Positions 30,694 to 43,485 of a stretch of 64,000 nt of DNA are shown piece after piece. The first letter of the stretch is position 1, and the number at the start of each line of letters is the position of its first letter. The stretch covers positions 35,279,077 through 35,343,076 of the forward strand of contig OY829650.1 of the NCBI GenBank assembly GCA_963691815.1, read 5' to 3'. The translations under genes and the position numbers were made by a program. Source of the DNA: Echiichthys vipera (lineage: Eukaryota; Chordata; Actinopteri; Perciformes; Trachinidae). Under the pieces are notes generated by a model, which did no database searches, was not told where the DNA came from, and saw only the letters and a list, made by a program, of their open reading frames with translations.

Positions 30694-32973
30694 ACCACAA
30701 AAACGTGATGAAACGACCAAAAACAGACGCAAGATACCACAAAAATGTGACAAAACGACTAAAAACGGATGAAAACACCACAAAAACATGACAAAACAAC
30801 AAAAAAAAGATCAAAACACCACAAAAATATGGTAAAACAACTAAAAACAGACGAAAACATCACAAAAACGTGATTAAACGACTAAAAATAGACGCAAGAC
30901 ACCACAAAAACAACTATAAACTGATTAAAATACCACTAACACTCCACAAAAACATTATGAAACGACTAAAAACAGATGAAAACATCACAAAAACGTGATG
31001 AAACGACTAAAAACAGATGAAAACACCACAAAAACATGTCAAAACAGCTAAAAACAGATGAAAACACCACAAAAACGTGAAAAAACGATTAAAAACACAC
31101 AAATACACCACAAATATGTGATGAAACGACTTATAAATGACGCAAGACATCACTAAAATGTGACAAAATGATTAAAAACAGACAACACCACAAAAACATG
31201 ACAAAACGACTAAAAACAGACGCAAAACTCCACAAAAACATTATGCAACGACTTAAAACAGATGAAACACACCACAAAAACGTGATAAAACGACTAAAAA
31301 CAAACGCAAGACACCACAAAAACGACTAAAAACAGATGAAAACACCACAAAAACGTGATGAAACAACTAAAAACAGATAAAAGACTCAACAAAAACGTGA
31401 TGAAACAACTAAAAACAGATAAAAGACTCAACAAAAACGTGATGAAACGACTAAAAACAGATGAAAACACCACAAAAACGTGATAAAACAACTAAAAACA
31501 GATGAAACACACCACAAAAACGTGATGAAACTACCAAAAACAGACGCAAGACACCAGAAAAATGTGACAAACCGACTAAAAACGGATGAAAACACCACAA
31601 AAACATGACAAAACGACAAAAAAAAGATCAAAACACCACAAAAATATGATAAAACAACTAAAAACAGACGAAACACACCACAAAAACATGATGAAACGAC
31701 TAAAATCAGATGTAAACAACAAAAAAACCTGACAAAACGACTAAAAACAGATCAAGACTCCAAAAAAATATGACAAAACGACTAAAAACAGACGCAAAAC
31801 TCCACAAAAACATTATGAAACGACTTAAAACAGATGAAAACACCACAAAAAAGTGATGAAACGACTTAAAACAAATGAAAACACCACAAAAACGTGAAAA
31901 CAACTAAAAACAGACGAAACACAACACAAAAACGTGATGAAACGACCAAAAACAGACGCAAGACACCACAAAAATGTGACAGACTAAAAACAGATGAAAA
32001 CAGATGAAAACAGCGTAAAAACGTGATGAAACGACTAAAAACAGATGAAAACACCACAAAAACGTGATGAAATGATTAAAAACACACGAATACACCACGA
32101 ATATGTGATGAAACGACTTATAAATGACGCAAGACACCACTAAAACGTGACAAAATGATTAAAAACAGACAAGACCACAAAAACATGACAAACCGACTTA
32201 AAACAGACGAAAACACCACAAGAACATGACAAAACAACTAAAAACAGATGCAAAACTCCAGAAAAACATGATGAAATGACTAAAAACAGATAAAAACACC
32301 ACAAAAACGTGATAAAACAACTATAAACAGACGAAAAACACCACAAAAACGTGATGAAACGACTAAAAACAAACGCAAGACACCACAAAAACGACTAAAA
32401 ACAGATGAAAACACCACAAAAACGTGATGAAACAACTAAAAACAGATGCAAAACACCACAAAACGTGATGAAACGACTAAAAACAGATGAAAACACCACA
32501 AAAACGTGATAAAACGACTAAAAACAAACGCAAGACACCACAAAAACGACTAAAAACAGATGAAAACACCACAAAAACGTGATGAAACAACTTAAAACAG
32601 ATGCAAGACTCAACAAAAACGTGATGAAACGACTAAAAACAGATGAAAACACCACAAAAACGTGATAAAACAACTAAAAACAGATGAAACACACCACAAA
32701 AACGTGATGAAACGACCAAAAACAGACGCAAGATACCACAAAAATGTGACAAAACGACTAAAAACGGATGAAAACACCACAAAAACATGACAAAACAACA
32801 AAAAAAAGATCAAAACACCACAAAAATATGGTAAAACAACTAAAAACAGACGAAAACATCACAAAAACGTGATTAAACGACTAAAAATAGACGCAAGACA
32901 CCACAAAAACAACTAAAAACTGATTAAAATACCACTAACACTCCACAAAAACATTATGAAACGACTAAAACAG
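30694..32973. repeat. Duplicated satellite block D, copy 2
   Basis: This is the partner of 22879-25158 (offset 7815). It overlaps slightly with the second copy of block E, which begins at about 32841, so the two duplications share a boundary in the GATTAAACGACTAAAAATAG / CTGATTAAAATACCACT monomers. Confidence 0.75.
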
Positions 32974-35900
32974 ATGAAAACATCACAAAAACGTGATGAA
33001 ACGACTAAAAACAGATGAAAACACCACAAAAACATGTCAAAACAGCTAAAAACAGACGAAAACACCACAAAAACGTGAAAAAACGATTAAAAACACACAA
33101 ATACACCACAAATATGTGATGAAACGACTTATAAATGACGCAAGACATCACTAAAATGTGACAAAATGATTAAAAACAGACAACACCACAAAAACATGAC
33201 AAAACGACTAAAAACAGACGCAAAACTCCACAAAAACATTATGCAACGACTTAAAACAGATGAAACACACCACAAAAACGTGATAAAACGACTAAAAACA
33301 AACGCAAGACACCACAAAAACGACTAAAAACAGATGAAAACACCACAAAAACGTGATGAAACACCTAAAAACAGATAAAAGACTCAACAAAAACGTGATG
33401 AAACAACTAAAAACAGATAAAAGACTCAACAAAAACGTGATGAAACGACTAAAAACAGATGAAAACACCACAAAAACGTGATAAAACAACTAAAAACAGA
33501 TGAAACACACCACAAAAACGTGATGAAACTACCAAAAACAGACGCAAGACACCAGAAAAATGTGACAAACCGACTAAAAACGGATGAAAACACCACAAAA
33601 ACATGACAAAACGACAAAAAAAAGATCAAAACACCACAAAAATATGATAAAACAACTAAAAACAGACGAAACACACCACAAAAACATGATGAAACGACTA
33701 AAATCAGATGTAAACAACAAAAAAACCTGACAAAACGACTAAAAACAGATCAAGACTCCAAAAAAATATGACAAAACGACTAAAAACAGACGCAAAACTC
33801 CACAAAAACATTATGAAACGACTTAAAACAGATGAAAACACCACAAAAAAGTGATGAAACGACTTAAAACAAATGAAAACACCACAAAAACGTGAAAACA
33901 ACTAAAAACAGACGAAACACAACACAAAAACGTGATGAAACGACCAAAAACAGACGCAAGACACCACAAGAATGTGACAGACTAAAAACAGATGAAAACA
34001 GATGAAAACAGCGTAAAAACGTGATGAAACGACTAAAAACAGATGAAAACACCACAAAAACGTGATGAAATGATTAAAAACACACGAATACACCACAAAT
34101 ATGTGATGAAACGACTTATAAATGACGCAAGACACCACTAAAACGTGACAAAATGATTAAAAACAGACAACACCACAAAAACATGACAAACCGACTTAAA
34201 ACAGACGAAAACACCACAAGAACATGACAAAACAACTAAAAACAGATGCAAAACTCCAGAAAAACATGATGAAATGACTAAAAACAGATAAAAACACCAC
34301 AAAAACGTGATAAAACAACTATAAACAGACGAAACACACCTCAAAAACGTGATGAAACGACTAAAAACAAACGCAAGACACCACAAAAACGACTAAAAAC
34401 AGATGAAAACACCACAAAAACGTGACAAAACAACTAAAAACAGATGCAAAACACCACAAAACGTGATGAAACGACTAAAAACAGATGAAAACACCACAAA
34501 AACGTGATAAAACAACTAAAAACAGACGAAACACACCACAAAAACGTGATGAAACGACCAAAAACAGACGCAAGACACCACAAAAATGTGACAAAACGAC
34601 TAAAAACGGATGAAAACACCACAAAAACATGACAAAACAACAAAAAAAAGATCAAAACACCACAAAAATATGGTAAAACAACTAAAAACAGACGAAAACA
34701 TCACAAAAACGTGATTAAACGACTAAAAATAGACGCAAGACACCACAAAAACAACTAAAAACTGATTAAAATACCACTAACACTCCACAAAAACATTATG
34801 AAACGACTAAAAACAGATGAAAACATCACAAAAACGTGATGAAACGACTAAAAACAGATGAAAACACCACAAAAACATGACAAAACAACTAAAAACAGAT
34901 GAAAACACCACAAAAACGTGATGAAACGATTAAAAACACACGAATACACCACAAATATGTGATGAAACGACTTATAAATGACGCAAGACATCACTAAAAC
35001 GTGACAAAATGATTAAAAACAGACAACACCACAAAAACATGACAAAACGACTAAAAACAGACGCAAAACTCCACAAAAACATTATGCAACGACTTAAAAC
35101 AGATGAAACACACCACAAAAACGTGATAAAACGACTAAAAACAAACGCAAGACACCACAAAAACGACTAAAAACAGATGAAAACACCACAAAAACGTGAT
35201 GAAACAACTAAAAACAGATGCAAGACTCAACAAAAACGTGATGAAACGACTAAAAACAGATGAAAACACCACAAAAACGTGATAAAACAACTAAAAACAG
35301 ACGAAACACACCACAAAAACGTGATGAAACTACCAAAAACAGACGCAAGACACCAGAAAAATGTGACAAACCGACTAAAAACGGATGAAAACACCACAAA
35401 AACATGACAAAACGACAAAAAAAAGATCAAAACACCACAAAAATATGATAAAACAACTAAAACAGACGAAACACACCACAAAAACATGATGAAACGACTA
35501 AAATCAGATGTAAACACCAAAAAAACCTGACAAAACGACTAAAAACAGATCAAGACTCCAAAAAAATATGACAAAACGACTAAAAACAGACGCAAAACTC
35601 CACAAAAACATTATGAAACGACTTAAAACAGATGAAAACACCACAAAAAAGTGATGAAACGACTTAAAACAAATGAAAACACCACAAAAACGTGAAAACA
35701 ACTAAAAACAGACGAAACACAACACAAAAACGTGATGAAACGACCAAAAACAGACGCAAGACACCACAAAAATGTGACAGACTAAAAACAGATGAAAACA
35801 GCGTAAAAACGTGATGAAACGACTAAAAACAGATGAAAACACCACAAAAACGTGATGAAACGACTAAAAACACCAATACACCACAAATATGTGATGAAAC

Positions 35901-36906
35901 GACTTATAAATGACGCAAGACACCACTAAAACGTGACAAAATGATTAAAAACAGACAACACCACAAAAACATGACAAAACGACTAAAAACAGACGCAAGA
36001 CTCCACAAAAACATTATGAAACGACTTAAAACAGATGAAAACACCACAAAAACGTGATGAAACGACTAAAAACAGATGAATACACCACAAAAACGTGAAA
36101 AAACGTCTAAAAACAGATGAAAACACCACAAAAATATGATAAAACAACTAAAAACAGACGAAAACACCACAAAAACGTGATTAAACGACTAAAAATAGAC
36201 GCAAGACACCACAAAAACAACAAAAAAATGATTAAAATACCACTAACACTCCACAAAAACATTATGAAACGACTAAAAACAGATGAAAACACCACAAAAA
36301 CGTGATGAAACGACTAAAAACAGATGAAAACACCACAAAAACATGACAAAACAACTAAAAACAGACGAAAACACCACAAAAACGTGATGAAACGATTAAA
36401 AACACACGAATACACCACAAATATGTGATGAAACGACTTATAAATGACGCAAGACACCACTAAAACGTGACAAAATGATTAAAAACAGACAACACCACAA
36501 AAACATGACAAAACTCCACAAAAACATTATGCAACGACTTAAAACAGATGAAACACACCACAAAAACATGATAAAACGACTAAAAACAAACGCAAGACAC
36601 CACAAAAACGACTAAAAACAGATGAAAACACCACAAAAACGTGATGAAACAACTAAAAACAGATGCAAGACTCAACAAAAACGTGATGTAACGACTAAAA
36701 ACAGATGAAAACACCACAAAAACGTGATAAAACAACTAAAAACAGACGAAACACACCACAAAAACGTGATGAAACTACCAAAAACAGACGCAAGACACCA
36801 CAAAAATGTGACGAAACAACTAAAAACGGATGAAAACACCACAAAAACATGACAAAACGACAAAAAACAGACGAAACACACCACAAAAACATGATGAAAC
36901 GACTAA
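32841..36906. repeat. Duplicated satellite block E, copy 2
   Basis: This is the partner of 26415-30480 at offset 6426. It is satellite throughout, with no gene visible. After its end the array enters a zone whose monomer order is closer to the right arm (46777-64000) than to the middle zone. Confidence 0.85.
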
Positions 36907-39900
36907 AATCAAATGTAAACACCAAAAAAACCTGACAAAACGACTAAAAACAGACCAAGACTCCAAAAAAATATGACAAAACGACTAAAAACAGACGCAA
37001 AACTCCACAAAAACATTATGAAACGACTTAAAACAGATGAAAACACCACAAAAAAGTGATGAAACAACTTAAAACAAATGAAAACACCACAAAAACGTGA
37101 AAACAACTAAAAACAGACGAAACACAACACAAAAACGTGATGAAACGACCATAAACAGACGCAAGACACCACAAAAATGTGACAGACTAAAAACAGATGA
37201 AAACAGCGTAAAAACGTGATGAAACGACTAAAAACAGATGAAAACACCACAAAAACGTGATGAAACAACTAAAAACAGATGCAAGACTCAACAAAAACGT
37301 GATGAAACGACTAAAAACAGATGAAAACACCACAAAAACTTGATAAAACAACTAAAAACAGACGAAACACACCACAAAAACGTGATGAAACTACCAAAAG
37401 CAGACGCAAGACACCAGAAAAATGTGACAAAACGACTAAAAACGGATGAAAACACCACAAAAACATGACAAAACGACAAAAAAAAGATCAAAACACCACA
37501 AAAATATGATAAAACAACTAAAAACAGACGAAACACACCACAAAAACATGATGAAACGACTAAAATCAGATGTAAACACCAAAAAAACCTGACAAAACGA
37601 CTAAAAACAGACCAAGACTCCAAAAAAATATGACAAAACGACTAAAAACAGACGCAAAACTCCACAAAAACATTATGAAACGACTTAAAACAGATGAAAA
37701 CACCACAAAAAAGTGATGAAACGACTTAAAACCAATGAAAACACCACAAAAACGTGAAAACAACTAAAAACAGACGAAACACAACACAAAAACGTGATGA
37801 AACTACCAAAAACAGACGCAAGACTCCACAAAAACATTATGAAACGACTTAAAACAGATGAATACACCACAAAAACGTGATGAAACGACTAAAAACAGAT
37901 GAATACACCACAAAAACGTGAAAAAACGACTAAAAACAGATGAAAACACCACAAAAATATGATAAAACAACTAAAAACAGACGAAACACACCACAAAAAC
38001 ATGATGAAACGACTAAAAACAGACGCAAGACACCACAAAAACGACTAAAAGTAGATGAAAACACCACAAAAACGTGATGAAACAACTTAAAACAGATGAA
38101 AACACCACAAAAACGTAATGAAACAACTAAAAACAGACGCAAGACACCACAAAAACGACTAAAAACAGATGAAAACACCACAGAAACGTGATGAAACGCC
38201 TCAAAACAGATGAAAACACTAAAAAACATGAGAAAAAAAGAACTAAAAACTGACGAAAACATCACAAAAACGTGATGAAATTATTAAAAACAGACAAAAA
38301 CACCACAAAAACGTGTTAAACCGACTTAAAACAGACGAAAACACCAAAAGAACATGACAAAACAACTAAAAACAGATGCAAAACTCCAGAAAAACATGAT
38401 GAAATGACTAAAAACAGATAAAAACACCACAAAAACGTGATAAAACAACTATAAACAGACGAAACACACCACAAAAACGTGATGAAACGACTAAAAACAA
38501 ACGCAAGACACCACAAAAACGACTAAAAACAGATGAAAACACCACAAAAACGTGATGAAACAACTAAAAACAGATGCAAAACACCACAGAAACGTGATGA
38601 AACGCCTCAAAACAGATGAAAACACTAAAAAACATGAGAAAAAAAGAACTAAAAATTGACGAAAACATCACAAAAACGTGATGAAATTACTAAAAACAGA
38701 CAAAAACACCACAAAAACGTGTTAAACCGACTTAAAACAGACGAAAACACCACAAGAACATGACAACGTGATTAAACGACTAAAAATAGACGCAAGACAC
38801 CACAAAAACAACTAAAAACTGAATAAAATACCACTAACACTCCACAAAAACATTATGAAACGACTAAAAACAGATGAAAACACCACAAAAACGTGATGAA
38901 ACGACTAAAAACAGATGAAAACACCAAAAAACATGACAAAACAACTAAAAACAGACGAATACACCACAAAAACGTGATGAAACGATTAAAAAACACACGA
39001 ATACACCACAAATATGTGATGAAACGACTTATAAATGACGCAAGACACCACTAAAACGTGACAAAATGATTAAAAACAGACAACACCACAAAAACATGAC
39101 AAAACGACTAAAAACCGACGCAAATCTCCACAAAAACATTATGCAACGACTTAAAACGGATGAAACACACCACAAAAACGTGATAAAACGACTAAAAACA
39201 AATGCAAGACACCACAAAAATGACTAAAAACAGATGAAAACACCACAAAAACGTGATGAAACAACTAAAAACAGATGCAAGACTCAACAAAAACGTGATG
39301 AAACGACTAAAAACAGATGAAAACACCACAAAAACGTGATAAAACAACTAAAAACAGACGAAACACACCACAAAAACGTGATGAAACTACCAAAAACAGA
39401 CGCAAGACACCACAAAAATGTGACAAAACGACTAAAAACGGATGAAAACACCACAAAAACATGACAAAACGACAAAAAAAAGATCAAAACACCACAAAAA
39501 TATGATAAAACAACTAAAAACAGACGAAACACACCACAAAAACATGATGAAACGACTAAAAACAGACACAAGACACCACAAAAACAACTAAAAACTGATT
39601 AAAATACCACTAAAATGTGATGAACCGACTTAAAACAAATGAAAACACCACAAAAACGTGATGAAACAACTAAAAACAGATGAAAACACCACAAAAACTT
39701 GATAAAACAACTAAAAAACAGACGAAACACACCACAAAAACGTGATGAAACGACTAAAATCAGATGTAAACACCAAAAAAACTGGCAAAACTACTAAAAA
39801 CAGACCAAGACTCCACAAATACATGACAAAACGACTAAAAACAGACGCAACACTCCACAAAAACATTATGAAACGACTAAAAACAGATGAAAACACCACA

Positions 39901-42481
39901 AAAACGTGATGAAACGACTAAAAACAGATGAAAACACCACAAAAACGTGATAAAACAACTAAAAACAGACGAAACACACCACAAAAACGTGATGAAACTA
40001 CCAAAAACAGACGCAAGACACCACAAAAATGTGACAAAACGACTAAAAACGGATGAAAACACCACAAAAACATGACAAAACGACAAAAAAAAGATCAAAA
40101 CACCACAAAAATATGATAAAACAACTAAAAACAGACGAAACACACCACAAAAACATGATGAAACGACTAAAAACAGACACAAGACACCACAAAAACAACT
40201 AAAAACTGATTAAAATACCACTAAAATGTGATGAACCGACTTAAAACAAATGAAAACACCACAAAAACGTGATGAAACAACTAAAAACAGATGAAAACAC
40301 CACAAAAACTTGATAAAACAACTAAAAAACAGACGAAACACACCACAAAAACGTGATGAAACGACTAAAATCAGATGTAAACACCAAAAAAACTGGCAAA
40401 ACTACTAAAAACAGACCAAGACTCCACAAATACATGACAAAACGACTAAAAACAGACGCAACACTCCACAAAAACATTATGAAACGACTAAAAACAGATG
40501 AAAACACCACAAAAACGTGATGAAACGACTAAAAACAAACGCAAGACACCACAAAAACGACTAAAAGCAGATGAAAACACCACAAAAACGTGATGAAACA
40601 ACTTAAAACAGATGAAAACACCACAAAAACGTAATGAAACAACTAAAAACAGACGCAAGACACCACAAAAACGACTAAAAACAGATGAAAACACCACAAA
40701 AACGTGATGAAACAACTAAAAATAGATGCAAAACACCACAAAAACGTGATGAAACGACTAAAAACAGATGAAAACACCACAAAAACGTGATGAAACGACC
40801 AAAAACAGACGCAAGACACCACAAAAATGTGACAAAACGACTAAAAACGGATGAAAACACCACAAAAACGTGATTAAACAGCTAAAAATAGACGCAAGAC
40901 ACCACAAAAACAACTAAAAACTGATTAAAATACCACTAACACTCCACAAAAACGTGATGAAACGACTAAAAACAGATGAAAACACCACAAAAATATGATA
41001 AAACAACTAAAAACAGACGAAACACACCACAAAAACATGATGAAACGACTAAAAACAGATGCAAGACACCACAAAAACGACTAAAAGTAGATGAAAACAC
41101 CACAAAAACGTGATGAAACAACTTAAAACAGATGAAAACACCACAAAAACGTAATGAAACAACTAAAAACAGACGCAAGACACCACAAAAACGACTAAAA
41201 ACAGATGAAAACACAAAAGAAACGCGATGAAACGCCTCAAAACAGATGAAAACACTGAAAAACATGAGAAAAAAAGAACTAAAAACAGACGAAAAAATCA
41301 CAAAAACGTGATGAAATTACTAAAAACAGACAAAAACACCACAAAAACGTGTTAAACCGACTTAAAACAGACGAAAACACCACAAGAACATGACAAAACA
41401 ACTAACAACAGATGCAAAACTCCAGAAAAACATGATGAAACGACTAAAAACAGATGAAAACACCACAAAAACGTGATGAAACGACCAAGAACAGACGCAA
41501 GACACCACAAAAATGTGACAAAACGACTAAAAACGGATGAAAACACCACAAAAACATGACAAAACAACAAAAAAAAGATCAAAACACCACAAAAATATGG
41601 AAAAACAACTAAAAACAGACGAAAACACCACAAAAACGTGATTAAACGACTAAAAATAGACGCAAGACACCACAAAAACAACTAAAAACTGATTAAAATA
41701 CCACTAACACTCCACAAAAGCGTGATGAAACGACTAAAAACAGATGAAAACACCACAAAAACGTGAAAAAACGACTAAAAACAGATGAATACACCACAAA
41801 AACGTGAAAAAACGACTAAAAACAGATGAAAACACCACAAAAATATGATAAAACAACTAAAATCAGACGAAACACACCACAAAAACATGATGAAACGACT
41901 AAAAACAGACGCAACACTCCACAAAAACATTATGAAACGTATAAAAACAGATGAAAACACCACAAAAACGTGATAAAACGACTAAAAACAAACGCAAGAC
42001 ACCACAAAAACGACTAAAAGCAGATGAAAACACCACAAAAACGTGATGAAACAACTTAAAACAGATGAAAACACCACAAAAACGTAATGAAACAACTAAA
42101 AACAGACGCAAGACACCACAAAAACGACTAAAAACAGATGAAAACACCACAAAAATGTGATGAAACGACTAAAAACAGATGAAAACACCACAAAAACGTG
42201 ATAAAACAACTAAAAACAGACGAAACACACCACAAAAACGTGATGAAACGACCAAGAACAGACGCAAGACACCACAAAAATGTGACAAAACAACTAAAAA
42301 CGGATGAAAACACCACAAAAACATGACAAAACAACAAAAAAAAGATCAAAACACCACAAAAATATGATAAAACAACTAAAAAACAGACGAAACACACCAC
42401 AAAAACGTGATGAAACGACTAAAATCAGATGTAAACACCAACAAAACTGGCAAAACTACTAAAAACAGACCAAGACTCCAC
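36907..42481. repeat. Satellite zone next to the LINE insertion
   Basis: The monomers here include the GACTAAAAGTAGATG, GAGAAAAAAAGAACTAAAAAC and AAACTGGCAAAACTACT variants, which recur in the right arm at 47-64 kb. A similarity of ~230 bp or more links 40488-40715 to 46795-47022 (offset 6307), and 40966-41301 resembles 47925-48260. The last monomers before the LINE (42363-42481) match the order seen around 39705-39815 and 40320-40425. No gene is visible. Confidence 0.75.
39290..40534. repeat. Tandem pair of a 611-bp higher-order repeat
   Basis: About 39290-39900 is followed by a copy at offset 611. Both contain, in the same order, a GAAACTACCAAAAACAGACG monomer, GACAAAAAAAAGATCAAAAC, ACACAAGACACC, CTTGATAAAACAACTAAAAA and AAACTGGCAAAACTACT. 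I noticed no differences across the pair. The second copy carries an intact, LINE-free version of the site into which the LINE was inserted further right. Confidence 0.75.
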
Positions 42482-42730
42482 GGTAACATGTCAACATGTG
42501 GGTGCACACGGCTGATGACTGCAAGCCTGCTCCACAATCCTAATAATATCTCAAAAATAGGTTGGCATCCACCACTTTCAGTGTAATTTACCAATATCTG
42601 AAGATATAAGGAGTTTGGATGTACAACCATTTTGGAAAATTACTGCTTTATTGTGACCTTTTGAGCCTGGGGCCTAAACTTCCAGGAAGCAGCCTAAGGA
42701 ATCACAAAGCCAAGCAAAATCAATCTGACA
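42482..42730 (+). promoter_or_regulatory. LINE 5' UTR with a short upstream ORF
   Basis: There are about 249 bp between the satellite junction and the ORF1 start. Such 5' UTRs usually hold an internal promoter, because a LINE must carry its own; I see no TATA-like motif that I could defend. An ATG at 42488 opens a 32-codon frame ending in TAA at 42584-42586, upstream of and separate from ORF1. It could lower ORF1 translation, or be chance. The start has a small internal repeat, ACATGTCAACATGT. The true 5' end cannot be proved without other copies; the intact ORF1 and a leader of this length suggest little or no 5' truncation. Confidence 0.6.
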
Positions 42731-43432
42731 ATGGCTAACAAGAAATTGGCTGAAGATGTCGAGGACATAAAGAAGTCCTTGCAGTTTTTGTCACAGGAAA
42801 TAACTAAAGTTTCAGAAAAGCAAGCATGTTTGATGGAACTTACAGATGAGATCAGACAACTGAAAACACTGATTCAAGAAAAGGACAAGCGAATTGAGCA
42901 TTTGGAAACGCGGATTGATGACCTGGAACAATTTTCTAGAATGGAAGACCTTCTGATCTCAGGGCTTGAAATTCAACGCACTTTTGCACAAGCCGTAGCT
43001 GGGGACAGAGGAGAAGGAAATTTGGCAATTCCCACCACAAGTCCTGGTTTGTCTTCACTGGAGCACCAGGTAATCAAGTTTTTTGAGAGCAAAAACATCT
43101 CTATTGACAGTAAAGATGTTGCAGCATGTCACGCATTATCACAGAGAAATGGGAAAAGGCCAAATATTATCATTCGTTTTGCCAATAGAAAGCACAAAAT
43201 GGAGGTGCTAAGAAATGGCAGGAAATTGAAGGGTACAGGTGTTTATGTGAATGAGCACCTTACCAGGAAAAATGCTGAAATTGCAAGACAGGCAAGAATT
43301 CTGAGAAGAGAGAAGAAGATACAAGACACTTGGACACGGAACTGTAGAATCCTGATCAAGCTTAATGGATCTCCAGAACAGGCCAGAGTGATGGTTATCA
43401 AAGACATCAAAGAACTTGAACAATACAAATAA
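42731..43432 (+). CDS. LINE ORF1 protein (coiled coil, RRM-like nucleic-acid binding)
   Basis: This 233-residue ORF1 product is expected to bind the element RNA and form the ribonucleoprotein needed for retrotransposition, by analogy with other LINE ORF1 proteins. Residues about 5-70 are rich in regularly spaced Leu/Ile with Lys/Glu and end in HLETRIDDLEQFSR, a clear coiled-coil pattern that would make multimers. Residues about 73-80 (DLLISGLE) and 144-177 (PNIIIRFANRKHKMEVLRNG, then a GTGVYVNEHLT stretch) look like the beta strands of an RRM-type fold. Residues 178-232 are basic (ARQARILRREKKIQ) and resemble the C-terminal RNA-binding part. No CCHC zinc knuckle is present. The ATG has a strong context (A at -3, G at +4). 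The frame is intact and ends 53 bp before ORF2. The family assignment comes from wording and position, not from a search. Confidence 0.85.
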   Translation: MANKKLAEDVEDIKKSLQFLSQEITKVSEKQACLMELTDEIRQLKTLIQEKDKRIEHLETRIDDLEQFSRMEDLLISGLEIQRTFAQAVAGDRGEGNLAIPTTSPGLSSLEHQVIKFFESKNISIDSKDVAACHALSQRNGKRPNIIIRFANRKHKMEVLRNGRKLKGTGVYVNEHLTRKNAEIARQARILRREKKIQDTWTRNCRILIKLNGSPEQARVMVIKDIKELEQYK

Positions 43433-43485
43433 ATAAGTCTTGGAGGACCCAAAGAAAAACGGACAAGTGACAATGAACTGGATTT

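Larger units (their letters stand above)
1..42481. repeat. Satellite array, left arm (about 41-bp monomer)
   Basis: The whole stretch is head-to-tail copies of one monomer; a clean consensus-like copy lies at 29399-29439 (41 bp: 23 A, 8 C, 6 G, 4 T). Its fixed core reads ACACCACAAAAACGTGATG, followed by AAACGACT and a run of five A. Common forms are 41 bp (GATGAAAACACC type), 42 bp (GACGCAAGACACC type) and a form shorter by 10 bp in which AAACGTGATGAAACGACT has become AAACGACT. All copies point the same way; I saw no inverted block and no unique sequence inside. Antisense frames stay open for up to about 158 codons and give Phe/Val/Cys/Ser-rich peptides that end at the TAG made by each monomer junction (CTA on the plus strand). 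They look like products of the repeat, not genes. Long same-orientation arrays of this kind are typical of centromeric, pericentromeric or subtelomeric heterochromatin; which one applies here cannot be told from sequence. Confidence 0.95.

Noticed and set aside
1..42481. CRISPR array (regular direct repeats)
   Set aside because: The repeats abut with no unique spacers, the period is one whole monomer, and the LINE shows a eukaryotic setting.
42376..42630. Antisense frame crossing the left LINE junction
   Set aside because: It fuses satellite and LINE 5' UTR by chance; no recognizable protein.
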